In this document: one piece after another, positions 18,501-26,784 of the stretch
How positions within the stretch are numbered: the first letter of the stretch is position 1
Layout: each line of letters begins with the position of its first letter
DNA from: Hymenobacter oligotrophus
GTDB taxonomy: Bacteria; Bacteroidota; Bacteroidia; Cytophagales; Hymenobacteraceae
Assembly (NCBI RefSeq): GCF_003574965.1
Contig: NZ_CP032317.1
Location: forward strand, 1,550,001-1,614,000
DNA: 64,000 nucleotides
Reading direction: 5' to 3'
Made by a program: the position numbers and the translations under genes
The notes under the pieces: generated by a model
What the model was told of the DNA's origin: nothing
Databases searched by the model: none
Seen by the model: the letters and a program-made list of their open reading frames with translations, nothing else

Positions 18501-18520
18501 GTCTGAACTTCGGCTTCTAA
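15512..18520 (+). CDS. susC: SusC/RagA-family TonB-dependent glycan transporter
   Basis: Outer-membrane importer that takes up oligosaccharides with its SusD lid, energised by TonB. The start at 15512 gives a proper signal peptide (MKHSYLPKLWFLLFFLVSC...AAAQ) and 1002 residues, typical. Residues 25-105 are a carboxypeptidase-regulatory-like domain (GRILDENQQGLPGVTVLIEG). The TonB-box region NEAVVIGYGTQ and plug (RIRGGSSLNAGNDPLFVIDG, then SAAAIYGSRASNGVI) follow, then the 22-strand barrel to the terminal Phe (GLNFGF). It is followed 13 bp later by susD. Its codon use looks more optimised than its neighbours': only one CCTAGG in 3 kb. Confidence 0.95.
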   Translation: MKHSYLPKLWFLLFFLVSCCLNAAAQTGAVSGRILDENQQGLPGVTVLIEGTQLGSSTNAEGQYLIQNVPVGPRVVVASFVGFSTQRIPVTVTAGQTATVANTVLGENTTLLNEAVVIGYGTQRRQDLSGSVEQISERQFVKGQVTNPEQLVQGKVAGLQVTTNSGAPGAGSVIRIRGGSSLNAGNDPLFVIDGVPVDNRDLPGASNPLSLINPNDIESISVLKDASAAAIYGSRASNGVIIVTTKKGLQGEKLRVNVSSQNSVATPVRYVDVLSADEFRALVNERGNAQQKASLGTANTDWQKEIFRTAQTTDNNVSLTGAVGKLPFRASAGYLDQEGLLKRNDLKRYTGALSLTPVLLDGNLRVDMNVKGSWIDNNFSNQDAVGAAVFYDPTQPIFSSEGRFAPYGGYFQFLDNGSINTLATRNPVGLIEQNRRRSTVKRSIGNLQLDYKLPFLRDLSANLNLGYDIQRSRGTSVTDPNSGQLTGARLGRGIFEQYARDNNNRLLEAYLRYNKQIGGSRIELLGGHSYQSFDYKEYVFDDRDVFGQVFQQPADRPINGKDYFDPGYRLLSFYGRANYTLKDKYILTGTFRADGSSRFSEDNRWGYFPSAAFAWRLKEEGFLKNSSAVSDLKLRLSVGQTGQQDIGNRYYDYISLYTPSRNTAQYQLGNQFSNTLRAGLYNEELKWETSTTYNAGLDFGFFDGRISGALDAYQRKTTDLLSFIQVAALTNLSNEGFFNVGDLETRGVEANVNLGIVRGDKFDWSINANANVLRTEITRLTNVDNPNFVGNPTGGIAGGVGNNIQINSVGYQPQTFFVFQQVYDSNGKPVEGLYVDRNGDGVINGSDRYHYQSARPRAILGFGTNLTYGKASLAATLRSHLGNYVYNNVRSQSFFVQNSNGFVNNTTEEVNDSRFGSAQYFSDYFMENASFLRMENITLGYNFGNIYKDRANLNVSFAVQNLFTITNYTGLDPEPQRDGNSGIDNTIYPRPRTFTVGLNFGF

Positions 18521-18533
18521 CGCATTCCTGAAA

Positions 18534-20144
18534 ATGAAAAATAAGTTTATCCGGAGTTTGGCGGCCGTAATGCTTGCGGCTTCGCTGGCACCGCTCTCCT
18601 CTTGCGTAGGCGAACTGGAACAGTCGCCCACGTTCTTGGCCAACACCGAAACGGTTTACCGTGACCCGGCCCAGATTCAGCAGGTACTCACCCGCCTCTA
18701 CGCTACCTTAGCCATCAGCGGCCAGCAGGGCCCGGCCGGCCTGCCCGATATCACCGGCATCGACGAAGGCTTCTCGAACTACCTGCGTCAGTACTGGAAA
18801 GCCCAGGAATTGACCACCGACGAGGCCATCATCGCTTGGAACGACGGCAACCTGCCCGACTACAACCGCCTGACCTGGAACGCCAACAACGAGTTCGTAC
18901 GCGCCATGTACGACCGTATCTTCTACCAGGTAGGCTTGTGCAACGAGTTCATCCGCCAAACGACCGATGCGAAGCTGAGCGAGCGGGGCATTAGCGGCAA
19001 CGATGCGGCCACCATCAAAACGTACCGTGCCGAGGCCCGCTTCCTGCGTGCCCTTAGCTACTACCACGCACTCGATATGTTTGGGGGCAACGTACCGTTT
19101 GCCACGGAAGAGTCGTCGGTAGGTAGCACGCTTCCCACGCAAACCAACGGCGCGGCACTGTTCAACTACATCGAGGCTGAGCTTAAGGCCGCTGAAGCCG
19201 ACCTGCCCAATGCTGGCCCGAACGCTGCCACCTACGGCCGCGCTACCAAAGCCGCCGCCTGGACGCTGCTGGCCAAGCTGTACCTGAACTCGAAAACCTA
19301 CCTAGGTGCTTCGAGCCAGGACCGCTGGTCCGACGTTATTGCCAACTGCAACAAGGTAATTGCCGCCAACTACCAGTTGGCGCCGGAATACCGCCTGCTG
19401 TTTTTGGCCGATAACGACCGCACCGCTGCTAACCGCGAAATCATCTTCCCGATCAACTTCGACGGCGTGCGCACCAAAACCTTCGGTGGCATGACGTTCC
19501 TGGTACACGCTGCTATCGGTGGTAGCATGCGCGCCGCCGACTTCGGCGTGAACGGTGGCTGGTTTGGTTTGCGCACCAAGAAGAATCTGGTCGACCTGTT
19601 CCCGGATGCCAACGGCACCGCCGACAAGCGCGCCATGTTCTACACGGCCGGCCAAAACAAGGAAATCAGCGACATCTTCACCTTCACCGACGGCTACGCC
19701 GTTACGAAGTACAAGAACGTAACCTCGACCGGCCAAGCCGGCTCCGACGCTACGGGCGACTTCCCCGACACCGACTTCCCGATGTTCCGCCTAGCCGACG
19801 TATACCTGATGTACGCCGAGGCAGTACTGCGCGGCGGCACGGGCGGCAGCCAGGCCGACGCCGTACGCTACGTAAACCAGCTGCGCACCCGCGCGCAGGC
19901 AGCCCAGGTAACCACCCTCTCGCTCGACGAAATCCTGAACGAGCGTGCGCGTGAGCTGTACTGGGAAGGCCACCGCCGTACCGACCTGATTCGCTTTGGC
20001 CGCTTTACCGGTGGTAACTACGTGTGGCCCTTTAAGGGCGGCACGCCCGAAGGCCGGGGTGTATCCGACAACCTGCGGATTTTCCCCATCCCCACCACCG
20101 ACCTCACGGCCAACCCCAACCTCAAGCAGAACCCCGGCTACTAA
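18534..20144 (+). CDS. susD: SusD/RagB-family glycan-binding lipoprotein
   Basis: Surface lipoprotein lid of the SusC transporter. 536 residues; lipobox in APLSSCVGE near residue 24. Family signatures: TETVYRDPAQIQQVL, tetratricopeptide-like helices, FLRALSYYHALDMFGGNVPF, the MFRLADVYLMYAEAVLRGG segment and the end LNERARELYWEGHRRTDLIRFGRF with PIPTTDL. It sits between susC and susE and is surely co-transcribed with them. Confidence 0.95.
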   Translation: MKNKFIRSLAAVMLAASLAPLSSCVGELEQSPTFLANTETVYRDPAQIQQVLTRLYATLAISGQQGPAGLPDITGIDEGFSNYLRQYWKAQELTTDEAIIAWNDGNLPDYNRLTWNANNEFVRAMYDRIFYQVGLCNEFIRQTTDAKLSERGISGNDAATIKTYRAEARFLRALSYYHALDMFGGNVPFATEESSVGSTLPTQTNGAALFNYIEAELKAAEADLPNAGPNAATYGRATKAAAWTLLAKLYLNSKTYLGASSQDRWSDVIANCNKVIAANYQLAPEYRLLFLADNDRTAANREIIFPINFDGVRTKTFGGMTFLVHAAIGGSMRAADFGVNGGWFGLRTKKNLVDLFPDANGTADKRAMFYTAGQNKEISDIFTFTDGYAVTKYKNVTSTGQAGSDATGDFPDTDFPMFRLADVYLMYAEAVLRGGTGGSQADAVRYVNQLRTRAQAAQVTTLSLDEILNERARELYWEGHRRTDLIRFGRFTGGNYVWPFKGGTPEGRGVSDNLRIFPIPTTDLTANPNLKQNPGY

Positions 20145-20244
20145 AATGTAGTTGGCAGGTCCCGGTGCCCTAGCTGTGGGCAACCACCTAGGGCACCGGG
20201 CGCCTGTCTGCCGAATCAACCACGTGTTTTCAAATTCATCGCAT

Positions 20245-21303
20245 ATGAACAATCGGCTTACCCAACTTACTGGGCTTTGCGCTGCCGCTTTGCTTTTGCT
20301 CGCCTCGTGCGAGAAAGAAGAGGAGCGCGCAATACTGGCCCCAAAAGATGTTCCTGGCCTGACGGCTTCGGCGACCACGCTGAACCTCTCGATGGCTAGC
20401 GCCAGCCAACCGGCTGTAACCTACAACTGGACGCCTTCGACGTTTGGTTACGATGCTGCCGTGACGTACACGCTGCAATTCGACAAGCAGAGCGGTGACT
20501 TCTCGACGCCTTACGAAGTTGCGGTGGGCTCGGCGCTTACCAAAACCTTCACGGTTGCCGAAATTAACGACCTGCTCATCAGCCGCCTGAAGCTTACGGC
20601 CGGTTCGCCGGCGCAGGTGAAAGTGCGCGTAAAATCGAGCGTAGGCGACAAAGTAGCTCCGCTGAACTCGGGCGTTTCGACTTTCACGGCCACGCCGTAC
20701 TTGGTGGTTATCAACTACCCCTCGCTGTACGTACCTGGCAATTACCAGGGATGGACGCCCGCCACTGCCCCGAAGATTTCGGCCTTCACCAACAACCCCG
20801 ACTCGTACGAGGGCTATGTGAACATCACCGATGCTTCGCCGGAGTTTAAGTTCACGAGCGCGCCTAACTGGGACAACACCAACTACGGCGACGGCGGCAC
20901 GGCTGGCACCCTTTCGAGCAACGGCGGCGCTGGCAACCTGAAGGTAACTGGCCCCGGCTATTACCGCCTAAAGGCCAACACCAAGAGCCTGACGTGGGAA
21001 AACCTCAAGACTACTTGGGGCGTGATTGGCTCGGCCACGCCAAACGAGTGGAACAGCGACACCCCCCTCACCTTCGACGCTGCCACCGGCACTTGGAGTG
21101 CTCGGGTAGCCTTAAAAGTGGGCGAGATTAAGTTCCGCGCCAACAGCGATTGGGGCGTGAACTTTGGCGACGGCGGCAACGGTGCACCCGTGGACGCTAT
21201 ACTCGATTACGGCGGCGACAACATCAAGATCAACACTGCCGGCACCTACACCGTTACGCTCGACCTGAGCAAGCCTGGCAACTACACCTACACGGTGAAG
21301 TAA
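20245..21303 (+). CDS. susE: SusE-like starch-binding outer-membrane lipoprotein
   Basis: The start at 20245 gives a lipoprotein signal (LLLLASCEK, Cys19) and 352 residues. The N-terminal part (residues 30-165) is an Ig-like SusE domain (VTYNWTPSTFGYDAAVTYTLQ); two C-terminal beta modules repeat a pattern of YVPGNYQGW and WGVIGSATPNEWNSD with matching FGDGG/YGDGG loops, as in the starch-binding modules of SusE/SusF. Expected on the cell surface beside SusCD, holding alpha-glucan. Shorter than SusF, with two rather than three binding modules. Confidence 0.88.
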   Translation: MNNRLTQLTGLCAAALLLLASCEKEEERAILAPKDVPGLTASATTLNLSMASASQPAVTYNWTPSTFGYDAAVTYTLQFDKQSGDFSTPYEVAVGSALTKTFTVAEINDLLISRLKLTAGSPAQVKVRVKSSVGDKVAPLNSGVSTFTATPYLVVINYPSLYVPGNYQGWTPATAPKISAFTNNPDSYEGYVNITDASPEFKFTSAPNWDNTNYGDGGTAGTLSSNGGAGNLKVTGPGYYRLKANTKSLTWENLKTTWGVIGSATPNEWNSDTPLTFDAATGTWSARVALKVGEIKFRANSDWGVNFGDGGNGAPVDAILDYGGDNIKINTAGTYTVTLDLSKPGNYTYTVK

Positions 21304-21360
21304 GCTAACGATCGGTCGGCCCGCGGCTGCGCAAGCACCGTTTGGGTGCCGCTTTTGCAA

Positions 21361-21390
21361 AAGGCCACTGCCTCGGCAGTGGCCTTTTTT
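21361..21390 (+). terminator. Terminator of the susCDE transcript
   Basis: AAGGCCACTGCC stem, TCGG-type loop region and a run of six T residues, 58 bp after the susE stop. Confidence 0.88.
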
Positions 21391-21576
21391 GTTGCCACAT
21401 ATTTTTAGCGTGCACCGCACCTAGGGCCACTGACCACCAAGGCGTAGCGGCAGCCGCCCAAACTTTTCTGCCGCTTTGGCCCGGTATTGCAGCGGCAAAA
21501 CTAGGTACTTGACATAACCTGCCTATTTTCGCAGATAGTCCGGCTTATCCGGTTTCCCCGCAACCCAATCTGCTCT

Positions 21577-22437
21577 ATGATTTTAATTGCCGACGGCGGT
21601 TCTACCAAAACCAGCTGGTGCCAGCTCGATTTAGCCAACCCGCAGGATCGTATCCACTTCAACACCGAGGGGTACAACCCGTATTTCATCGACACCGAAG
21701 GCATCGTGAAGTCGCTGGATGGTAGCTTGCCCGAAGCCCTGCCGCGCGAGGCCGTAACCCAAGTAAGCTACTACGGCGCCGGCTGCTCCACCGCTGCCAA
21801 CGTGGGCATTGTGGAGAAGGCTATGCGCCTCACTTTTCCCAACGCCAACGTGTATGTAGGCCACGATTTGCTGGCTGCCGCGCGGGCATTGCTAGGGCGC
21901 GAGGCGGGGTTTGCGGCCATTTTGGGTACCGGCACCAACTCGGCTATTTACGACGGCCAGGACATTGCCCACAACATCGACTCGCTTGGTTATTTCCTGG
22001 GCGACGAAGGATCGGGCTCCTGGATTGGCAAACGCCTGCTGCGCGACTACATGCGCCGGCTGCTGCCCGATGGCTTGCAGGATGCGTTCAAGCAAGAGTA
22101 CGGCCTCGAAAACGAGCAGATCTTCGACCGCATTTACAACCAGCCGTTGCCAAACCGCTTTCTGGCGTCGTTCAGCAAGTTTGCCTACGAGCACAACAAC
22201 GTAAGCTACTGCCGCGACATCGTGGTAGAAGGCTTTGAGGCATTCTTCCAGAATCTGGTTATCCGCTATCCCGATTACCAGAACTATACCTTCAACTGCG
22301 TGGGCTCGGTGGGCTACAACTTCCGCGATGCGCTGGCGCAGGTGGCACGGGCCCACGGCATGCAAGTCGGCAAAATCATCCGCTCCCCCATCGACAGCCT
22401 TGTCGACTACCACGTGGAAGTAGCGCAAAGCGAATAA
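21577..22437 (+). CDS. BadF/BadG-type sugar kinase, N-acetylglucosamine kinase-like
   Basis: 286 residues with the ASKHA ATPase layout: phosphate-1 motif IADGGSTKTSW at the N-terminus, a central AAILGTGTNSAIYDG, GYFLGDEGSGSWIGKRLL and the adenosine motif CVGSVGYNFRDAL. The size and GDEGSG motif match the BadF/BadG/BcrA/BcrD family annotated as N-acetylglucosamine kinase in Bacteroidota. Separated from susE by a terminator, so it has its own promoter. In a starch locus it might instead phosphorylate glucose; the substrate is inferred from family only. Confidence 0.8.
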   Translation: MILIADGGSTKTSWCQLDLANPQDRIHFNTEGYNPYFIDTEGIVKSLDGSLPEALPREAVTQVSYYGAGCSTAANVGIVEKAMRLTFPNANVYVGHDLLAAARALLGREAGFAAILGTGTNSAIYDGQDIAHNIDSLGYFLGDEGSGSWIGKRLLRDYMRRLLPDGLQDAFKQEYGLENEQIFDRIYNQPLPNRFLASFSKFAYEHNNVSYCRDIVVEGFEAFFQNLVIRYPDYQNYTFNCVGSVGYNFRDALAQVARAHGMQVGKIIRSPIDSLVDYHVEVAQSE

Positions 22438-22464
22438 CGTTTCTTCCCTAGGTCGGCGGCAGTA

Positions 22465-22524
22465 CCGGCGGCAAGCAACAGGGCCGCTCCCAAATGGGAG
22501 CGGCCCTGTTGCTTGCCGCCGGTG
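22465..22524. terminator. Perfect 28-bp-arm hairpin between convergent genes
   Basis: Two perfectly complementary 28-base arms (22465-22492 and 22497-22524) enclose a four-base AAAT loop, directly after the sugar kinase gene. Confidence 0.85.
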
Positions 22525-22642
22525 CCTGAAACGCGTGCGGCACGGAGTATGTGCTGCAGTTCGCGCCAACGCTTGCTGCGGAAGTCATGCATAGCCAACG
22601 GATTCGGCAGCCGCTTGCGTTTCTGACGAAAGTATGCGCCAA

Positions 22643-22672
22643 CAAAAAACCCCGCCGGTTTGGCGGGGCTTT
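22643..22672 (-). terminator. Terminator of the amylase gene
   Basis: AAAAACCCCGCC and GGCGGGGCTTTTT arms with a short loop, 44 bp downstream of the GH13 stop on the minus strand; T-rich on both strands. Confidence 0.85.
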
Positions 22673-22715
22673 TTGGTTGCCTGGGCTACCTAGGTAGCCA
22701 GAGCTTGCAGAGCAC

Positions 22716-25535
22716 CTAGGGCTGTACTACCAAGCGGGTGGTGGCGGTGGTAGCACCGGCTTGCACCTTCACGAGGTATACACCCGGTGCAAGGTTGGCC
22801 AGCGGCACCTCAACCCCAACGGGGCCCGCAGCCTGGCGGCCCGGCAGGGCTACGCGGCGTACTTCGCGGCCTATGATGTTGAGCACCGTTACCTGCACGG
22901 GTGCGGCCGTGGGCAGCGTAAAGAGCACCGTGGCGCGCGAGGCAGCCGGGTTGGGGGCCACCGTGAGGCCAATGGCCGCTACTTGCTGTGCTGCCTTGGA
23001 GGAGGTAACGCGGGCCAGGCGGCGCGAGGTGTACACGCGGTACTCGCCGGGCTGCAGCGTAATAGTAGCGTTTACGTCGGTTACCGTGATGCTGTCGTTA
23101 GCTAGGTAGTTGTACCACTTGCCGGTCGTCTGGAACTTGGGGTTCACCGTGGCCGACACCACATCGAAGTTGCCGATAACCGCCACGTTCAGGTTCGCGT
23201 CGCTGAGGTGGATGGTTTTGGTGGCGCCGGCTACGTTCTGCACAAAGCTCGACGGGTTGTCGAACACGGCGTTGTTTTTCTTCAGCGAAATGAGGTTGCG
23301 ATACGTGTCGTAGAGTTTGCGGCGGGCCGGGTTGTTGTAGTACTCCCATAGTATGGGCTTGTTGCCCACGCGGCCGTTCTCGTCGATGCTCTTATCGTAA
23401 CCTACTTCGCCAAACTGCCAGATCATCTTCGGGCCGGGCACCGTGAAGAAGAACGCGGCAGCGGCTTCGTTGCGGGCCAGCGCCGTGTTCAGGTTTTTCA
23501 CATCGTGGCCGGGTACCTGCTTGCCGAAGCTGAGGTTCTTGAACGTCAGGCGCTCCTCGTCGTGGCTTTCCATGTAGGTTACCAGGTTCGGCTGCGACCA
23601 GTTGCGCGTGCCGTAGTAGCCCCAGCTCAAGTCCGACTTGTTGTTCTCCACGTAGCCCATGGTGGCTTCGTTGTAGTTGTGGTTCAGGTTGCCCCACAAC
23701 ATCATGCCTTCGGCGGCCAAAATCTGCTCCTCGCTGTTGTCGGCGAAGTGCTCCAGAATCACGTAGGCGTTCGGGTCGACGCTGCGGATGTGGTTGTTGT
23801 AATCCTTCCAGATGGCAATGCGCGAGTCGTCCTTCTGGCCCCACTTGCCTACGTCGCCGCCCGAGTTTACTTGGGTAAAGCCCTTCGAGAGGTCGAAGCG
23901 GTAGCCGTCGATCTTGTATTCCTGCAGCCAAAACTCCATCACGCGCTTCGAGAACTCGCGGGTGTAGGGGCTTTCGTGGTTGAAGTCGTACCCTACGTTG
24001 AAGGGGTGCGTGGCATCGGGGTTGTGCCAGGGGTTGCTGGCCGTGGGCTTGCCGTTTTCGAAGTACAGCTGCACCATCGGCGACTCGCCGAACGAATGGT
24101 TCAGCACCATGTCGAGAATCACGGCCATGCCGCGGCGGTGGCACTCGTCGATAAAGCGCTTCAGCTGGTTTTTGGTACCGTAGTACTTGTCCGGGGCGAA
24201 GTAGAACGAGGTGTTGTAGCCCCACGATTCGTTGCCCTCAAACTCGTTTATGGGCATCAGCTCGATGGCATTTACGCCCAAGCGCTGCAGGTAAGCCAGC
24301 GTATCAACGAGGGTTTGGTAGTCGTGGCGGGCGATAAAGTCGCGCACCAGCAGCTCGTAAATCACCAGCTTGGTTTTGGCCGGGCGCTGGAAGTTGGTAG
24401 CCTGCCAGGTGTAGGCGGCTTGGTTGGTTTGCAGCACCGATACGTTGCCCGTGGTTTTGCCCGTGGGGTAGGCCTTCAGGCCGGGGTACGTTACCTGCGG
24501 GATAAAGGGGTCGTCGCTGGGGTCGAGCACCTTTTCGGTGAAGGGGTCGGCGATGCGCAGCGTGCCATCAACCAAGTACTGGTAAGCGTACTCCTGGCCG
24601 GGCTGCAGGTTATCGAGCTGCACCCACCACTGCTTGCCGTCGGGGGTTTTCTTCAGGTAGCCGGCGTCGGTGGGTTCCCAATTGTTGAACTCGCCCAGCA
24701 CAAATACGTGCTGCTTGCCGGGGGCCGTGAGCACCAGCACGGCCGAGGTATTGCCGGGCAGGTAATTGATGCCGTCGCGCATGCCAGCGGGCAGGGCCTG
24801 CGTAACCACGGCCGAGCGGGCGTACACCAGCAGGGTTTGCTCGGCGGTTTGCGCGCCGTCGGTGGCTACTAGCTTTACTTCGTTGCGGCCGGGCTGAGCA
24901 ATGGTCAGCTCTTTGCTGATGGTTGCGGCGTTGGCTTCTTCCTGCAACGTGTTGTTGAGGTACAGCTTCAGGTTCGTGCTCTTGGAGGCTTCGGCCGATA
25001 CCAGCAGCTTGCCGCCGGTTTCAACGAGCTGCACGCCTTGGGCCGTGGGCGCGGTAAACCGCACCGACAGCGCCGCGCTCTGCTGCACGCTCACCAGAAT
25101 ATCCTTGTTGCCGGTGTCTTTGCCTTCGGGCGAACCGTTGGCGCCGCGGAACACCATGGCCAGCTTCAGGATCTTGTCGGAGGCCGGCAGCTTATCGTAG
25201 TAAGTGCGCGGCACGAAGGTGATGGTGTAGAGGTTCGGGTTGCTGGCGCTGCGCGTCATCTTCTCCTTGGCAATGGGCTGGGAGAAGCTAGTGCCCACCA
25301 CGGCCTTCCAGTCGGAATCGCTGGCGCTCTTGTCGGAAATTACGCCGGTCCAGATGTACACGTCGCCGGTGTAATCCTTCAGGCCACCCGAGCCTTTGGT
25401 GGCGTCGAAAGTGATAGTTACCTGGTCGTCGGCTGTGAAAAACGACGGCTGCGTGGTAACCACCTGGGCGCGCACGGTGGCTGCTGCGCTAAGCAGCATT
25501 ATCCAAAGCACGCCTAGGAGTCGAAGTTTTCTCAT
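22716..25535 (-). CDS. Secreted GH13 alpha-amylase/pullulanase-like enzyme with T9SS tail
   Basis: 939 residues. Signal peptide 1-23. Residues 25-240 are two beta domains, the second Ig-like. Residues 265-345 form a CBM48-like module (VFVLGEFNNWEPTD). The GH13 barrel runs about 385-760: region I DMVLNH (476-480), nucleophile Asp548 in GYRFDLSKG, acid/base Glu595 in VILEHF, and Asp659 in ESHDEE. The last 90 residues are a T9SS type A sorting domain (APNPAASRATVLF, LAPGVYLVKVQAG). It hydrolyses alpha-1,4 or alpha-1,6 glucan outside the cell, supplying SusCDE. A partial LacI-type site lies upstream. Exact specificity is not decidable by eye. Confidence 0.92.
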   Translation of the reverse strand: MRKLRLLGVLWIMLLSAAATVRAQVVTTQPSFFTADDQVTITFDATKGSGGLKDYTGDVYIWTGVISDKSASDSDWKAVVGTSFSQPIAKEKMTRSASNPNLYTITFVPRTYYDKLPASDKILKLAMVFRGANGSPEGKDTGNKDILVSVQQSAALSVRFTAPTAQGVQLVETGGKLLVSAEASKSTNLKLYLNNTLQEEANAATISKELTIAQPGRNEVKLVATDGAQTAEQTLLVYARSAVVTQALPAGMRDGINYLPGNTSAVLVLTAPGKQHVFVLGEFNNWEPTDAGYLKKTPDGKQWWVQLDNLQPGQEYAYQYLVDGTLRIADPFTEKVLDPSDDPFIPQVTYPGLKAYPTGKTTGNVSVLQTNQAAYTWQATNFQRPAKTKLVIYELLVRDFIARHDYQTLVDTLAYLQRLGVNAIELMPINEFEGNESWGYNTSFYFAPDKYYGTKNQLKRFIDECHRRGMAVILDMVLNHSFGESPMVQLYFENGKPTASNPWHNPDATHPFNVGYDFNHESPYTREFSKRVMEFWLQEYKIDGYRFDLSKGFTQVNSGGDVGKWGQKDDSRIAIWKDYNNHIRSVDPNAYVILEHFADNSEEQILAAEGMMLWGNLNHNYNEATMGYVENNKSDLSWGYYGTRNWSQPNLVTYMESHDEERLTFKNLSFGKQVPGHDVKNLNTALARNEAAAAFFFTVPGPKMIWQFGEVGYDKSIDENGRVGNKPILWEYYNNPARRKLYDTYRNLISLKKNNAVFDNPSSFVQNVAGATKTIHLSDANLNVAVIGNFDVVSATVNPKFQTTGKWYNYLANDSITVTDVNATITLQPGEYRVYTSRRLARVTSSKAAQQVAAIGLTVAPNPAASRATVLFTLPTAAPVQVTVLNIIGREVRRVALPGRQAAGPVGVEVPLANLAPGVYLVKVQAGATTATTRLVVQP

Positions 25536-25613
25536 AAACGGTGAGGGGTATGGTTGATGGAGAAGTAAATCCTAAAAAAATGACGCAAGGAACAGAGTAA
25601 AGGTACTACCGGC

Positions 25614-25629
25614 CGCAAACGTTACCAAC
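25614..25629. promoter_or_regulatory. Possible second LacI-type site upstream of the amylase gene
   Basis: GCAAACGTTACC differs in two positions from the susC operator core GCAAACGTTTGC. It lies about 80 bp before the amylase ATG and 52 bp before the divergent DUF2279 gene. Confidence 0.35.
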
Positions 25630-25680
25630 CCTGCTGCTATCTTTTGTGCGTAGCTTTGGCCAGCGCACAACATTTATGGC

Positions 25681-26640
25681 ATGCGGCCCCTGCAACGCGT
25701 TTTTCTTTTGATTTTGGGTTGCCTGTTGGCGGTGGCCGGGGCGCGGGCACAGGTGCCGCCGGTGCGGCCCGCCGCAAACGATTCGGTAACCCTACTGGCT
25801 CCGCGCCCGGCCCTAGGTGCGGCACCGGCTCCGGTGCCCCGGCACCGCCTGCCGCTGGTAATCGGCACTTTTGCCACGGGGTATGCGGGCACGTATTACG
25901 CCCTGAGCCGCGGCTGGTACACGGGCCCGCGCAGCCTCTTTCATTGGTTTGACGATTCGCGCGAGTGGAAGCAGCTCGACAAAGTAGGCCATTTGTGGGG
26001 CGCGTTTCACGAGAGCCGCGGCGCCGTGGATTGGCTGCGCTGGGCCGGCCTCACCCCAAAGCAAGCCCTGTGGTACGGCGGCTTCGTGGGCTTTTTGTTG
26101 CAAAGCCCCATTGAGTATTTCGACGGCCGCGACCCGGCTTACGGCGCATCGGCTACCGACCTGGCGGCCAACTTTGCGGGCTCGGCGGGGCTGATAGCCC
26201 AACAGCTTGCCTGGGGCGAGGTGCGCCTCATGCCCAAAGTATCGTTCCGGAAAACCCCCTACGCCCTGCGCCGGCCCAATGTGCTGGGCAGCAACCTAGG
26301 CGAGCGGCTGCTGAAAGACTACAACGGCCAAACCTACTGGCTGTGCGCCGACGTGGGCGCTTTCCTGCCCGAGGGCAGCCGCTGGCCGCGCTGGCTGCAG
26401 CCGGCCCTGGGCTACGGCGCGCAGCAAATGCTCTACAACGACGCCGACGCGAACCGCGCCGCCGGCCTCGATGCCTACCGCCAGTACTACCTGTCGTTCG
26501 ACATTGACCTGCGCCACATCCCCACGCGTAGCAAAGCCCTACGCACGGTGTTTTACGTGGCCAGTATTTTTCACCTGCCCGCGCCGGCCCTGGAGCTCAA
26601 CCGCAAGCGCGGCTTGGTGTTGCACGGGCTGTATCATTAA
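25681..26640 (+). CDS. DUF2279 family protein
   Basis: 319 residues with a signal peptide (MRPLQRVFLLILGCLLAVAGARA) and a Pro/Ala-rich linker to about residue 55. The core has several short hydrophobic segments (LPLVIGTFATGYAGTYYAL, GFVGFLLQSPIEYFDG) and conserved aromatic/charged motifs (DKVGHLWGAFHESRG, EYFDGRDPAYGASATDLAANFAGS) typical of DUF2279, an envelope family of unknown role in Bacteroidota. Probably an outer- or inner-membrane-associated protein. Divergent from the amylase gene with 145 bp between; no functional link is evident. Confidence 0.75.
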   Translation: MRPLQRVFLLILGCLLAVAGARAQVPPVRPAANDSVTLLAPRPALGAAPAPVPRHRLPLVIGTFATGYAGTYYALSRGWYTGPRSLFHWFDDSREWKQLDKVGHLWGAFHESRGAVDWLRWAGLTPKQALWYGGFVGFLLQSPIEYFDGRDPAYGASATDLAANFAGSAGLIAQQLAWGEVRLMPKVSFRKTPYALRRPNVLGSNLGERLLKDYNGQTYWLCADVGAFLPEGSRWPRWLQPALGYGAQQMLYNDADANRAAGLDAYRQYYLSFDIDLRHIPTRSKALRTVFYVASIFHLPAPALELNRKRGLVLHGLYH

Positions 26641-26784
26641 GGCACCTAGAGGCTTGGGGCGCGGCGGGCCGGCCACCCGAACCGGTGGGGCCGCTTTTCA
26701 CGTTTCATTCGCGACCTTTACCCCTACCTGCCCCCTGGCTGCCGCCCCGCCACCTAGGGCAACCCAGACGAAAAACAGCTGATT

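Noticed and set aside
21481-21560. A possible promoter with TTGACA upstream of the sugar kinase.
   Set aside because: The spacing to TATTTTCG is too short for the Bacteroidota consensus and the -7 octamer does not match.
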